59,214 nucleotides of DNA, from assembly GCA_026260175.1 (NCBI GenBank), contig JAKCWW010001175.1:1-59214 (forward strand). The letters run 5' to 3'. The stretch is from Reticulitermes lucifugus. Lineage: Eukaryota > Arthropoda > Insecta > Blattodea > Rhinotermitidae. The notes beneath the pieces were generated by a model. That model saw only the letters and a program-made list of their open reading frames with translations. It was not told where the DNA came from and searched no databases. Positions 12,276-23,756 of this stretch are shown here, piece after piece. How positions within the stretch are numbered: position 1 is the stretch's first letter; each line of letters begins with the position of its first letter. Both the position numbers and the translations under genes were made by a program.

Positions 12276-12933
12276 ATCATGTTGCTGTTCAACAGTGTAG
12301 AATTTCAGCTACCGACTGCGTCGTTGAATAACCCATCAATAAAATAAATTACTACACAGTCCTAACTGTGATAGAGTTGGAACGTCAGTCTTGTTGTGTT
12401 TGTGTATTAACTGGCCTGCACGACGGGTCTAATAAAAATCAGGTTGTTCGTTCCACTGTGTGTACTCTGATTCAAACTTTACACAGAGTGTTTCATTAAA
12501 ATGTTTCAGAAAATGCATAACAATTTTATATTACTGTTTGATTTTCGTTGTGCTGTTGTCGGGGTAGTTTAATTATTTTTTCAAACTCTACCAACTTCAA
12601 AATAACGTACTCAGTGTTTTGAAACCGGTACTAGTTTCCTCATTCCTGCTTTTTCCATGCTGCTTCAGTATTGTCGATAAAGAATAGAGAAGCGTAACAC
12701 AGAAAATTTATTATTGTAAATGTACTTGAAGCAAATGCATAACGTACATAGATGAATAACAAGGTATATTACAGAGTAAAGTACATTATAATGTAGCTGC
12801 CTAATTAACCACTTCTTTACGGAAAGGTCCATCAGTAATCTGAGACAATGATCGTAGTAGTGCCCGTTTGATGAGGAACATTTTAGAGGAAATAACCATA
12901 GTTACAAGAGCCGAAAGATAGGTAAAACAATTT

Positions 12934-12964
<31 letters not shown>

Positions 12965-13739
12965 AAGTGATTAGTAACCGAGTAAGTCTTCGGTTCTTCA
13001 CAAGATGTTCTTCACAAGATGTTATTCACCATTATATCATGGGCAGCACAAGAAAATTTCCTGCAGCGATAGCAGAAGCTTGGAGTATTTGTCATTTAGC
13101 ATTTGTTTGAAACAAATTGTGTTCCGTTGTTAACAAGGTATCTAACGAATCTTCAAGTTAGGTTTTCAGTTTCTTGAATTTGATGCATAATATTTGCTTC
13201 ACGGTACATTCTCCAAAGTAATTGCTTGCACGAAAATATGTTCTGTATTTTCCTGATGGAATGTATATAAACCTGAGCCATACGGAGTTTTTTTTATAAA
13301 GCTCAGAATTTTTAAAGTAAAATGCGTTTCTGCTTGGAGACACTTGACACAATAAATATTTATAAACTCTGTTCTATCAAGTGCACTGTCAACGCGTCAG
13401 GACGTCAGTTTGTTTTGTGCATTAACATGTTCGATGTATGTTACTTCCTTGTGGGTTTTAAGAATGAACTTAATGTCAAGTTCGTACTAGAGAAAAAATC
13501 CTGCGCAGTGGCCGTTTTAAACTACAGCTCTTTTAACTCATGCACTGTAGTTCTGACCGGTATAAAATTCCAACTGCCGTGTAATGTGATATCCATTACA
13601 ATGGGTATGTATGAAACTGTGACCTTATTTCATATTACATTTAACGAAATATTAATTATGTGCATGAAGAGACATGAGTTTTCATTTTGTCGAAATCTGA
13701 TAGTAATAAATCTGCCACTCTATGGAAGAAAGTAGATTT
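12276..13739. other. Unassigned A+T-rich DNA
   Basis: No gene is supported. The 137-codon plus-strand frame at 13322-13735 has no domain I recognise and sits in A+T-rich sequence, ending just before a LINE fragment. I regard it as probably chance. A short duplication TTCACAAGATGTT occurs at about 12997-13025. Confidence 0.4.
12935..12961. repeat. (GCT)9 microsatellite
   Basis: Nine uninterrupted GCT units. It is not inside a supported coding frame. Confidence 0.95.
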
Positions 13740-13870
13740 TAACATTTGGGAACATAATGCTGCCGAGGTAGAGAGAGCTGCATAATGAGGAGCTTCATAA
13801 TTTGTACTTTTCACCAAGTATCACTGTAGTGATAAAGCTATGGAATATGAGGGGTGTAGGTCATGTAAGG
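13740..13870 (+). mobile_element. LINE fragment, C-terminal ORF2 region
   Basis: From about 13768 an unbroken frame reads RELHNEELHNLYFSP, then SITVVIK and MRGVGHV. It aligns by eye to the WRKLHNEELHDLYSSP...RRMRWAGHVAR stretch that precedes the GRPRRRWEDNI box in this family. It lies more 5' in the element than most tails in the window. The fragment stops where the minus-strand SINE at 13887 begins. Confidence 0.7.
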
Positions 13871-13886
13871 ATACACGACTGTCAGT

Positions 13887-14106
13887 GTAAATGGACCAGG
13901 GGCCTACCAGCGCATTCCACGTTATATATATACCAGTGGGCCAGGGAAAGCGTCCCGGTACACATTTCATAGGTGATTGGGTGGGCCTGAGGGCCGATCT
14001 GGACTGGCATGGAGGAGAGAAAATTTCGCCCCCAGTTGCATGCGAATTCCTAGCCGTCAAGTCCGTAGCGAGTCGCCATACCGACGACGCTATCCCGGCT
14101 CCTGAT
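13887..14106 (-). mobile_element. tRNA-headed SINE (minus)
   Basis: On the minus strand the order is CAGGAGCCGGGATAGCG, GGTATGGCGACTCGCTACGG, a decayed box B (about 14040-14055), then a body ending in CCGGGACGCTTTCCCTGG. The same order occurs in the minus-strand copy at 49788-50078. An 18-bp A+T tract (TTATATATATA) lies near the 3' end at about 13921-13931. The boundaries are approximate. Confidence 0.65.
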
Positions 14107-15447
14107 ATTAGCTTGCGCTAATGCAAGTAGGTCTAAAAATTCTTAGACAATTAACCAGTGGGCCAGCATAATACTCTTGGAATATGGCCACATCACGCTG
14201 TCCGACTGTCTGTCCAACTAGAAGGATATACATAATTTTCTGTTTTAGTTCTTATAGCATTTTCTATATTCAGCTGCTGTTCTCTAGGCCCTACTGTTCA
14301 GAAGCACAGTACATTTTAATTGGCACTGGTAACAAATTGTCCTACATGCTGTAACATTGGATGCTGGTGTTTATGCTAGGACAGTAATGAATATCCGTCC
14401 CTGTTTCGTTGTTTCGTAAAGACATCAGTACGCTATGGCATAGCAGTCACCAGCAGAAAATTAAAGGGTTTCATATATATATACCAGTACATTAATAAGA
14501 GTTATGAGATTTATAAGCAAGTTTTTTCTCTCGGGGGCCTAAGTGCACTTTCGCTAGATGGAAATTAGCTATATTGCTGGACTGCACAGCTCTTGTCTCA
14601 TTGGCCTAGCCTGGTTTCAGTATACAGTCGCTCTCTGTCAAGTTATCTGCTGAAAATTCTGCGTTCAGGTTTTCCGTTTGCTCTGTTCTTTATTCCGGTT
14701 AATTTAACTAACGATTTCTCTATGAGCGATGAAAAATTTCTGCTCACTTATGGAGCAGTGTTCATACTAAATATTCCAGTATACATTTGGGCTCTAAAAT
14801 GATATAAATTATCTAGGAGAATTGGGCGGCCCGGTATTCAGGATGTAATAAATACGTGAACAAATTTTGAGGCCCGCAGTTCTGTTCAACTCAAGACTGG
14901 AATGTGTCGACACAGAAATGTATACTATTATTTGTAATAGACTTCAGAGTAACACAAATTCGATTTGATCAATTCCGGATATGATATAGCTTAGAGATTT
15001 TGTGATAGTGGTTTAAAACTGTCGAGTTACAGTAACAGATATCACATTAGTCTCGAGTTTTGTGTGGAGATTGACTTAGCGGCAATATGATTTTCTTATG
15101 AAACACTTTCTCTTACATGAACGTTTTCAAATATGATGAGTTGGTGACAAGTTGAAGTTGTATCTGACAAATGCAACGTACTATTGACATAAGCGCTGAA
15201 AGTTCTGCTCTTCAGAGGCACGGAATGGTCAGAAGAGCTTCCAGAATTGTTCAGGTGGACAGCAAAAGGAACGGTAAACCAATCAATCTTGCATGGTGAA
15301 GGAAAGAAAGAATAAAGCCACTGGGGCGCAGTCACTGTTAAGAATGCAAAATTTTTATTAGAGAAAAGTGCTAAAGAAAATATTTGGACTTACGAAGTGT
15401 GACGTAAGGGAGCAGGCTAGGATATTTACCGATCAGGTTGGGTCCAG
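14107..15447. other. Unassigned DNA
   Basis: No gene or repeat recognised. Frames of 69-79 codons (14593-14802, 15096-15335) have no known domain. Confidence 0.45.
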
Positions 15448-15690
15448 CGCTAACCTGCTGCCTTGCATTCGAGAGTTATGCATACAGAACTAGACCGAGA
15501 CACGAACTATACTCACTGAAGATTTACGTGGTTTTTTTCCTACCTGCAAGCAGATGCTAGGTTAGTACTTCAGTCTAGGCCGCAACCGATTCCTTCCACA
15601 TTCATTGCAATTCATCATTCATTAGTCCTACCATTCGATGCTATATAATCTCAGGTGTTGTCAGCGTCATTGAATCATAAAAATAAATAA
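15448..15690 (+). mobile_element. Degenerate SINE
   Basis: CTGCCTTGCATTCGAGAG resembles the anticodon-stem part of the tRNA-like head. It is followed by ACGTGGTTTTTTTCC, GCAAGCAGATGCTAGG, GGCCGCAACCGATTCCTTCC and CCTACCATTCGATG. The last three match the body order of the SINEs at 11771, 20000 and 38944. It ends in an A-rich AAATAAATAAATG tail at about 15679-15691. Box B is not preserved. Confidence 0.6.
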
Positions 15691-16579
15691 ATGTTCGAGG
15701 TCTTAAATATGCCTAATGGAGGACTATGCAGTTCATGGATGTCATCTTGTCTTAGGGCAGGACAGTCTCGTGAGACTTTCAGTGGAACCCCACACATGAT
15801 TCGAATGAGGAAGTGAAGGAATGCATACAGAATTCCGGTGAAAGAAAACTCTCTTAAAACGCTGTGTTAATCACGTTTTGAGATAGAAGGTAGATGGAAG
15901 TTGATCAGAGTGGTCTCGAGTTGCTGAATTTGGCATCATCTATGTGAATTCTGGGGTTTTGCTGCCTTAGTGTGAGTTGGTTTTAATTAATCGCATTTTA
16001 CACCACGTGTTATGTGAATTCTGCATCGACCGAAAACCCCAGACTGTATAGGATTTACACAGTTCAACTCTTATTATTCAAACAAGAAGAGAAACACTGG
16101 GTATTCTGAAGGGTAATTACAGCTTCCTGTCACGGGACTAAATTAAATTTAATGATAATCAAAGTGATAAATGTTCTCGATCACAGTAATCCAAAGACAG
16201 GCGTCATGCTTATTTTAATCTTTCAACCAGATTAATTCTTAAAGTGATTTAGTAGATAGAATTATTAAGAGGAAACTTTTTTTTTCAGAGTGAGAAGGGA
16301 GAATACTGTGGAGGGTTAGATGCTCTTTTTGTGACGTGTAAAGCGAATGTTTTGAAGAGTAAATCGATAACGTAACTACCTGGGTTTAATCGAGTCACGT
16401 TTCAGTGGTACATTGTATACAGATCGCGACTGGCTAAATGATTTTGGAGGTCAGATCATGGATTTAGGGCAAAGAATTCAATTATATCCAAGCTACACTG
16501 CGCTGAAGAAATAATGGTTTTGGGGAAACATTTAATTTAAGTGAGATTTAGGCCTTCACCGCGGCATGATTTAGATCTT
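15691..16579. other. Unassigned DNA
   Basis: I see nothing recognisable. Confidence 0.4.
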
Positions 16580-16760
16580 CGCTTTTCTGGGTTGTTTTGC
16601 AGCGTAGGTTTGTCTGCTACCTACGTTTCGGGAAGCTTATCGGTCCCATCGTCAAGGGTCCAGAAGTCCAGGACGTGTCGACCCTTGAGGATAGGACCGA
16701 TATTCTGTCCCGAAACGTCGGTAACAAAAAATTCCTACGCTGCGGAACAAGCCAAAAGAG
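16580..16760. mobile_element. Fold-back element, CTTYTGG/CCGAAACG family
   Basis: The left half, CTTTTCTGGGTTG, GCAGCGTAGG, ACGTTTCGGG, ATCGGTCC, CAAGGGTC, is mirrored on the right by GACCCTTGAGG, GGACCGAT, CCCGAAACGTCGG, CCTACGCTGC and CCAAAAGAG. The mirror point is about 16670. The right half contains TTGAGGATAGG...CCCGAAACG, the recurring core discussed in the findings. Two overlapping frames (94 and 66 codons) run through it and are not genes. Confidence 0.75.
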
Positions 16761-17859
16761 CAAACACCATGAAATGTCAGTGCTCCACACCCTCTAAACA
16801 CACACATAAGCGCATTCGCGCGTGAAAATAATTCAGATATTGAGAAAAATTATGAACCCTCTTCTAGTTTTTGACAAAATGATAAAAAAGTAGTGATTTG
16901 TTTTGCAAGCAGTCGCCTTGCCTTCCTGTGCTTTGTGTTTAATGCTTGAGAATTTTCGCTTTTTCATCAGAATAAAGAACGTTTAGCTGGTCTGTCACCC
17001 TTGCTTCCATGTACTGGTTCTTATATGTAATTTGAACAACAATGATTAATTATTTATCCTGAATATTTTGTGCGTAAGAAATTAGTACCACCTTCAACTT
17101 ATTTGGTACACTAAATTTTGCTAATGCCAAGTGTGCGTTCCAAATTCTACGACTACAAGATTGTCCTTTTATGTGGAAGGCACTAAACTTTAATTTTTTT
17201 TCTTTCTTTCATTAATGAAGTCAGAAAACAAAATTATGGTTTATCACCTGGTGTATCATAAAAGGTAATACTTTCACGCATATTTGTAACAACTACCACT
17301 CCTTTGCTCACTTAACTAAGACTCTGCTTGTGGAGATAGTTAATTCGGTACATCGAAAAGTGTCTGTATGCTGTTATCTCTATTTCTATCGTATGTCGAT
17401 TGCTTTTAGAAGCCATTATGAGTGTGCAATTAACTCCAATTTACCCTAAGATTTTTTATTTTTTCCATGTTTCAGAAGTAAGTAGGTGGCTTTGATAAAG
17501 ATACTGTTGGTGTTTCCAAATGACTGCCTGCACAAGAATCCAAATTTCAGTATAATTGCTTGCGTTTATCTCTGAAGTCGTGTGTTTGCACGGTGGAATG
17601 TTACATCGCATTCATGGTCCATTTCTTACAAGTTACTAGCAAGTTCCTTTACACATCCCGTTCTCCTTCAGTCGGTATGTGACAGTGAAACATAAACATA
17701 GGTCATGAAAGACTAGAGCGAAGGCAGAAGCACAACTTCACACATTGATGTCAGATGTAGTTGGAAATTATTCGACTGTCGTAGGCCTCAGAAGAGGCAC
17801 AGATGTGTAGGAAATCGTAACCACAGAGAGTATGCCGTTCCTCTGGCATTAACTGAATG
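16761..17859. other. Unassigned DNA
   Basis: I see no gene or family-level repeat in this A+T-rich stretch. Confidence 0.45.
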
Positions 17860-18133
17860 GACTATGGCTCAGGCGGTTATTCGCCGGCCTCTCACCGCGG
17901 AGGCCGGGGTTCGATCCCGGGTCAGTGCATGTGGGATTTGTGGTGGACAAAGTGGCACTGGGACACGTTTTTTCCCCGAGTACTTTGGTTTTCCCCCGTC
18001 AGTTTCATTCCACCAGTGCTCCATTACAAGGAAAAACGAAAACAACTCATCATCTTCATCACAGGGTTGCACAATAAGCCTCAAGGCTGCAGTGCGTCCG
18101 TAGCATCTGCTGCGGGGCCCTTCACCACAAAAA
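17860..18133 (+). mobile_element. tRNA-headed SINE with target duplication
   Basis: The head carries box A (TGGCTCAGGCGG, 17865-17876) and a well preserved box B (GGTTCGATCCC, 17908-17918). The body has GTGGGATTTGTGGTGGACAA, AAAGTGGCACTGGGACACG and a C-rich block, and ends in ACCACAAAAAAA. AACTGAATG flanks both sides (17851-17859 and 18134-18142), extending to 12 bp with one mismatch. The intact promoter boxes and duplication make this one of the youngest SINEs here. Frames of 122, 79 and 71 codons across it are incidental. Confidence 0.85.
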
Positions 18134-18142
18134 AACTGAATG

Positions 18143-19999
18143 TACTGGCTTCTTTCAGTTTAAAAGTGACTGAAATTTGGCTGTTCCCTTGCACAGTCGG
18201 TTTGTCGCCGGTTTCATGTTACTGAGGCGCTCCCATGTCAGGCCCTGTAGGTTTATGGTGGCCAAAATAGCAGTCGGACATTTTTGTGTGTATCGCGACT
18301 TTCTCCTGTAAATTGTCATTTTCACCAACGGATTTATTCATGTAAGACTTGGGGGATGGACAATGGGCCCCTTAGAATTTGGAGTTCGAAGAGACGTAGT
18401 CCCATTCAACCTCTGTAGAATGAAATCCTCAAACTATGAATCATTTATAGACTTGTTACGACCCCTTGAGCAGAGGATTCCCCCATTGCAACACCTTTAC
18501 TACACTTACGGCCGCAGGGCACAGAAAAAGGCAAACACACATTCATGCTGTGTCTAGGATTCCAACCTTTTAGATTTCGTGTGCGAGAGATCAAAACCAT
18601 AAGAGACCATAGGGACAAACACGTAATTATAGAAAAATTATAGCCATTACTGATCAATAACTGCCTTACAAATTAGATATATAGACGTAGATAAAACGAA
18701 AAATATATATATGAAGCAAATAAGCAGCAAAGATTTAAGTAAATAAAGAGAAGAGTGGCATATTAATTATACACAAGAAAATAAATATTTAAACGTATGC
18801 ATTCTTAGGCATGCAGTTACTTTCATTTTGATTCTGTTAGCGGCAGTTTAGGGGGAACTGAAATTGAATTTTGGTTTATTTTGGGTGAGGAAACTGTAAA
18901 TCTGTGATTGGATAAAGCTGTCCACAACACGGTACATATTGTTAGAACTCTTGGAAGAAAGAAGAGACACTTGGTGTGAGAGTTGGTTGTCCCGCTTAGG
19001 GCCAATTTTGTTTCTAGATGCCATGTCCTGCACGTTCACTATGTCCGTCTTTATTTTCTACTCCAGAGCGCAGATCAATACCGGTACAACGTTACAACGT
19101 TACAAAGTTGGGTCGCCTACGACTATGCTGTTTGCTTGAATGCTTGATGCCAACTTGTACGGATTAGGCTAGCATGTTTTATACACTCGGCCGGCAGTTC
19201 CTTCCACACGTTTCTTTTAAGCTGCAGGCCTCACTGCACCAGCACACTTTAAAGTTAATTTATAGCTCCACAGTGAAAAGATAAAAAATTGAAAGCAAAG
19301 TATATAAAAGTGAATTTACTGGGCACGCTGTACAAACAGAGGCCAGGAGTCTTAGACATAAACTCATATCTTTCCTCCTTAAGTCAGCACTTTAATTGTG
19401 TAGCTCAGTTCACTGCTTTTAAACTTGCTAATTTTTATCAGTGAGCTTATGTGGAACCTTATATGATGTTCAACAGGTAACCACGAGCAAAATTTATCCA
19501 TTTCTTGTATTAAAATAATGAATACTGTATTTATTTTATCTTGAATTTAACGTGTCTTTAGAGTGTTTCCGTCACCAGGCAACCATACCCACCCACACTG
19601 AACAGATATTTCAAAGGGTCAATCCGTATTAGGATTCTGTCCTCTCCGTATTTCCTCCTGGAAACGGAAATAGTTCTCGAAACCCTGTGGCACGTAAACA
19701 AATGAGACGATGGACGTGTGCTAAACACCAGTAAGATTAACCGTAACGGGTTTTTGGGGTGGAAAATGGACCTCTGTGCACGACTTTCTTTGTTGTTGGG
19801 CCGTCTAATACATGAAACGATCACAGTGCGGCAACACGGATGAAATAGAACGTGACCCAACGTGAGTGTACTTTCGGAAAATAGTCGTAATGAATATGCA
19901 AACTTATTATTCCAATTCAGTTTCTTCAGTTTTCCTTCTCAACCGTTTTGTATAGATGTTCATATTATTATGAAACTAATCCAGAATTGAAGGTGGAGT
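18143..19999. other. Unassigned DNA
   Basis: No gene is supported. Frames of 60-100 codons have no recognised domain. There is a small duplication ACAACGTTACAACGTTAC at about 19086-19103. Confidence 0.45.
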
Positions 20000-20160
20000 G
20001 TGAGCTATCCGCTTCGTATTCGGAAGATGTCGTGTTCAAATCTAGAAATTCTGTAACTCGACAATCTTGTCTCAGCACCTTTGGGAAAACTCCTAGATAG
20101 TACCGTAAATTAGATTATGACGGCTACAATTCTATTGCTTCCAATTCATTATTTACTGAT
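20000..20160 (+). mobile_element. Degenerate SINE
   Basis: The head has CCGCTTCGTATTCGGAAGAT and a box-B-like GTGTTCAAATCT (20032-20043). The body has CAGCACCTTTGGG, GATAGTACCGTAAATTAGA and CTTCCAATTC, parallel to the SINE at 38944-39175. The head similarity (ATTCGGAAGATG) to that copy is strong. The 3' end is unclear. Confidence 0.65.
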
Positions 20161-20426
20161 AATCTTGCCATTAGATGGTATAATGTGCGAAACTGAAATC
20201 GTCTGTATTTAAAACAAGAATAAATAAGTAAATCATGTTAATAAGGCCGGTATTTTATTGTTTGTATAAAGTTTATTTAAAATCCCGGTTTCAAAGCGCA
20301 AGTAATCTGTCTGTCCGGTATTCTTACTGTAAAGCTAGAGGTTATGCATCTTCTTCTCCGTAAACCAACAAGTGAGAATTGTTCGAATTTTGAGGTTTTC
20401 ACAGCGATGTATTCGAGGATTTCTGC

Positions 20427-20617
20427 CTTCTTGGATGTGCCGACATTCGCTAGTGAAACAATTCCCGACGTTTCCAATGAAATTGTAGCCATCTTCTTCA
20501 AAGGTTCAAAATACATGGTTCACGTACGAGTACCTCGCTTCAAGATAATGGCGACACGTTCCTTCGAAACGTCAAGAACCTCTTATCCAGCGACGCAGCG
20601 TCACATCCCAGAAGACC
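20427..20617. mobile_element. Fold-back element, same family as 16580
   Basis: The ends CCTTCTTGGATGTG and CACATCCCAGAAGACC are inverted. Internally CCCGACGTTTCC...CATCTTCTTCAAAGG is mirrored by CTTCAAGATAATGG...TTCGAAACGTCAAG. The complete element is about 190 bp. The overlapping 105-codon frame is incidental. It lies about 100 bp from a half copy at 20719. Confidence 0.7.
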
Positions 20618-20718
20618 GGATGCCTCAAGTGGAATTCAACCCACATATTTTTATTTTGTAATTTAGAAATAAACGATCTTGATTTTAGGCTTCCGCCTCG
20701 ATGTTGATGAGATCTGTG

Positions 20719-20812
20719 CTCTTCTGGGATATTAAGCGGCGTCGTGTGGTAATTGTTTACCGACGTTTCGGGACAACATATCGGCCCCATCTTCAAGGGT
20801 CAAGAGTCCGAG
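20719..20812. mobile_element. Half copy of the fold-back family
   Basis: Only the left half is present: CTCTTCTGGGATATT, GCGGCGTCGTG, ACCGACGTTTCGGGACAACA, TCGGCCCCATCTTCAAGGGT. The mirrored right half is absent. On the minus strand it reads TTGAAGATGGGGCC...GTCCCGAAACGTC. Confidence 0.7.
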
Positions 20813-20900
20813 GGGAAAAGAAAGCCGGCATCGTGACGTAGATTCTTTATGGGAAGGCGTTTTATTTCTTTTGCTTCTGCAGTATCGTACGCTGGTACTT

Positions 20901-20979
20901 ACTTCATCTTGCATAGTGACGATAGGCTACACGCACAACGCATGTGCCGGAGAAGTTGCCGCTGTACCTCGGCGTTAGA
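20901..20979. repeat. Dispersed repeat, copy 2 (pair at 4285)
   Basis: Same-orientation match to 4285-4363 over about 79 bp with scattered differences. The family is not recognised. The sequence after it (to about 21160) is richer in G+C and has no recognised feature. Confidence 0.6.
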
Positions 20980-23723
20980 TAATACGGTTTTTTAGGGGTG
21001 TCATCGGCAGTAATGATCAGCAGACGCCGCGGAACTATTGCCAACCGTGCGCGACTCTGTTCGTCCCGTACTTCGGAGCACACGTACCCTTTGAACACTA
21101 GAATTCGTGTAGGGCATCGTTTTGTGCGCATTGTAGTTACCGCCAGCATGCAAATGAATCCCCATAAGCCACTGTCCCTTAATGTGGGCGTTGCTTATCA
21201 AAATAAAATTTCAGAATTGTTTTCGGGAATGCCCGGAACAAACATTCTGAAAAATAATTTCTGCCACAGACTAAACAAACCTGCAAGTGACAGTTCGGTA
21301 CATTTACATTTTAACGGGAATTTGTATTTAATAAGATTCTTATAGGTGTATTGAATAAGCAGTTGAATTAGTTCTGTGCAATCCATTTTGAGAATGCGCC
21401 CGTTCGATGGCTATAAGTTCGGTTTATCTCATGTGACCTAATTTATAGCTAATTGAGTTGGCGCAGACATGTTTTTGTGTTCCATTATCATTTTAAGTTC
21501 AGAGCAGATACAGCTGCTTATAAAGTTGCTTCGCTAGTAAACTTAGTGCTCTCAACCGAATTGAATGCAGTCATTATTTTTATTTAACGGTAAACGAGGG
21601 TGATATATAATTAATGTTTACAAGTATAAATTCTATTTTCATGACAAAGTTTTGAATAATATCGTAGTTCTATTTTCAGCGTAATCCAGACAGGTGCTTA
21701 TTAACATGCGTAACAATCAGCTATAATCTCGTTTGCAGTGTTCATGTTAACAATCACTTTACCTTTCAGGCAGCCATGCAGAGGGATTACCACTCCAGTA
21801 CTAATGAAACGTGTCAGTAACTAATTGGATCATCGGATTGCGCTAGCTTTAACAGGTAAGTGTGTCGAACCTACTCATGTGATTATAGCAACCACTTGGC
21901 ACTGCGATGGCCTTCTACATGATTCTGTCATGCTCGTTGCAGTATAATGTGGTGGTGCTTTTTTATTTGGAGCGATCGTAATTGTTGGATTTTTTCAGGG
22001 GCTGACTATTATGGACCTCTTCTTTACACTTACTGTAATAAATATGTTGCGGGTTGTAGAGTTTTATTTTCGTTATAATTTCTGCCTGGTTGTTAATTTT
22101 CCATCAGAAACGTAGTCACTGGCCCGGTATAGTGGCTTGGGATGTATTTCAGATATACACTTCGGATGTGCTGTTAAAATATTAAGTCTACTTGATTTCT
22201 TATGACGTACGTATTGAGAGACCACCACCAAGAAGTTAAGCAGTTTAAGAGGGGCTGTGGAACATGGATATCCGTGTTTTTAAATTGTGACAATTTTGTG
22301 GCTAGTCTCTTAACCTGAAGAGAATATCCGGCTGTAAGATAGACAAAGTGGAAAGATTGTAATGTTTTTTAAATAACGTCTTTGTGTAAAATTTGACTGA
22401 TATAACCTTAGCGTTTTCCGTCGTCACCACATTCATAACTGTTGATTCATGAACAGTATTTCATACCTGACGTGTAGGTAGTACGTGACTTGTCTGCGTT
22501 TCACAGTTCACTATTGGCTCTAATGTTTCCTTCGTTAACACCACCAGATTGAAGCCAAAGAAGATTCTGCATGAAGGCCATCTTGTTTTTTACATTGTAT
22601 AAAATGTATTACCGTAACAGAACTTGAATATGTTTCCAAGATTTATTACCAGGAACCATGTCAGAACCTAAAACTTAGGTGGCGCTAGCGGCGCTCCCGC
22701 CTAACTCATTCGCCCATCCCCCGTGCTGTTGTTATTACTGATTGCAGGGAATTAGAAGTTACGGCTTTGGGGTCTTTTTCTAACGTCATATTGCTTATAC
22801 AAAGTTTAATTAATGTTGATTTTTTGGTAAAAAGTGGATAAGGTGGGCGAGACACGCTACATGCTGATCTCAAAGGCACGTTTCTCCACTTCTTGGGAAG
22901 AAACGTAGGCTAAAAGTTTAACCTGAAAGAAGTAAGTTGTGAAGGTAAGGACTGGTTTGAGCAGCCACAGTGCTGGTTGTGGTGGGGGGGCTGTTGTGTG
23001 CAAGGTAGGTTCGGGGTCCACATAGCCAATGGGATTGCTTGGCCAGCTGAGGGAATATCTTCTTCAAAATATACTTTATTTAGTAACTTAGTAATATAGT
23101 TAACCCAGTTGTTAGCAGTCCATTATTGGAGTATTCCTTTCATCTGCAAACGCCGAAACCATTTCATTTCCAAGTGAAAAACTCTATAGCGTAACGCAAA
23201 CTGAAGCTGAAGGGAAGCAAAGAAAAAATCCCATCTTTTTTTTTCAACTACGAGTTATTCGGTTTCAGAATGGGTATCACTGTTCGCAATAACCGTAGTG
23301 AGTTACTGAACGGAAAACGACGCCAAGTCCCAATTACAGGCGCTGAGTAGCAGCGCAGTTATACGCTCGTCAAGGAGTAGGAAGAAGAAGCTACCTGAGA
23401 CAGTTTCGATTTTGAGTAAATTAGGAATTACTGACGTCAAGATGCGATCATTCTTTCCACGCAGTGCTAATGGATAGACCTGCGGCCCGTTATTTGCTGT
23501 GTTTTTTAAAATAAACTGTGGGTTGCTGAAGTAATGATTTTGCCAAATTCTTATCACATTCTTGCAAACATTGATTACTGTTCTATAATTGACGCTATCG
23601 CGCCGCATAATAATAATTGTATAAATTAACCCGTTGCCAAGCAAAGAAACAACAGGAATATATATTTCTTTCACACTATGTTTATGGTTGCCTAGCAAGA
23701 GAAGGAAACCGGGTGCAAGGATG

Positions 23724-23730
<7 letters not shown>
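20980..23730. other. Unassigned DNA
   Basis: No gene is supported. Frames at 20998-21345 (115 codons) and 21198-21386 have no recognised domain. GGCGCTAGCGGCGCTCCCGC at 22681-22700 is a small G+C-rich patch. I see nothing else. Confidence 0.45.

Positions 23731-23756
<26 letters not shown>
23731..23756. repeat. (TA)13 microsatellite
   Basis: An uninterrupted TA run. It produces the IYIYIYIY start of a 154-codon minus-strand frame (23303-23767) that I do not accept as a gene. Confidence 0.95.

Noticed and set aside
13322..13735. 137-codon plus-strand frame
   Set aside because: No recognisable motif, no splice context, and it ends next to a LINE fragment.
17857..18225. 122-codon frame starting at a SINE box A
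   Set aside because: It reads straight through the SINE promoter and body.
20344..20661. 105-codon frame
   Set aside because: Lies across a fold-back element; the peptide follows the inverted repeat.
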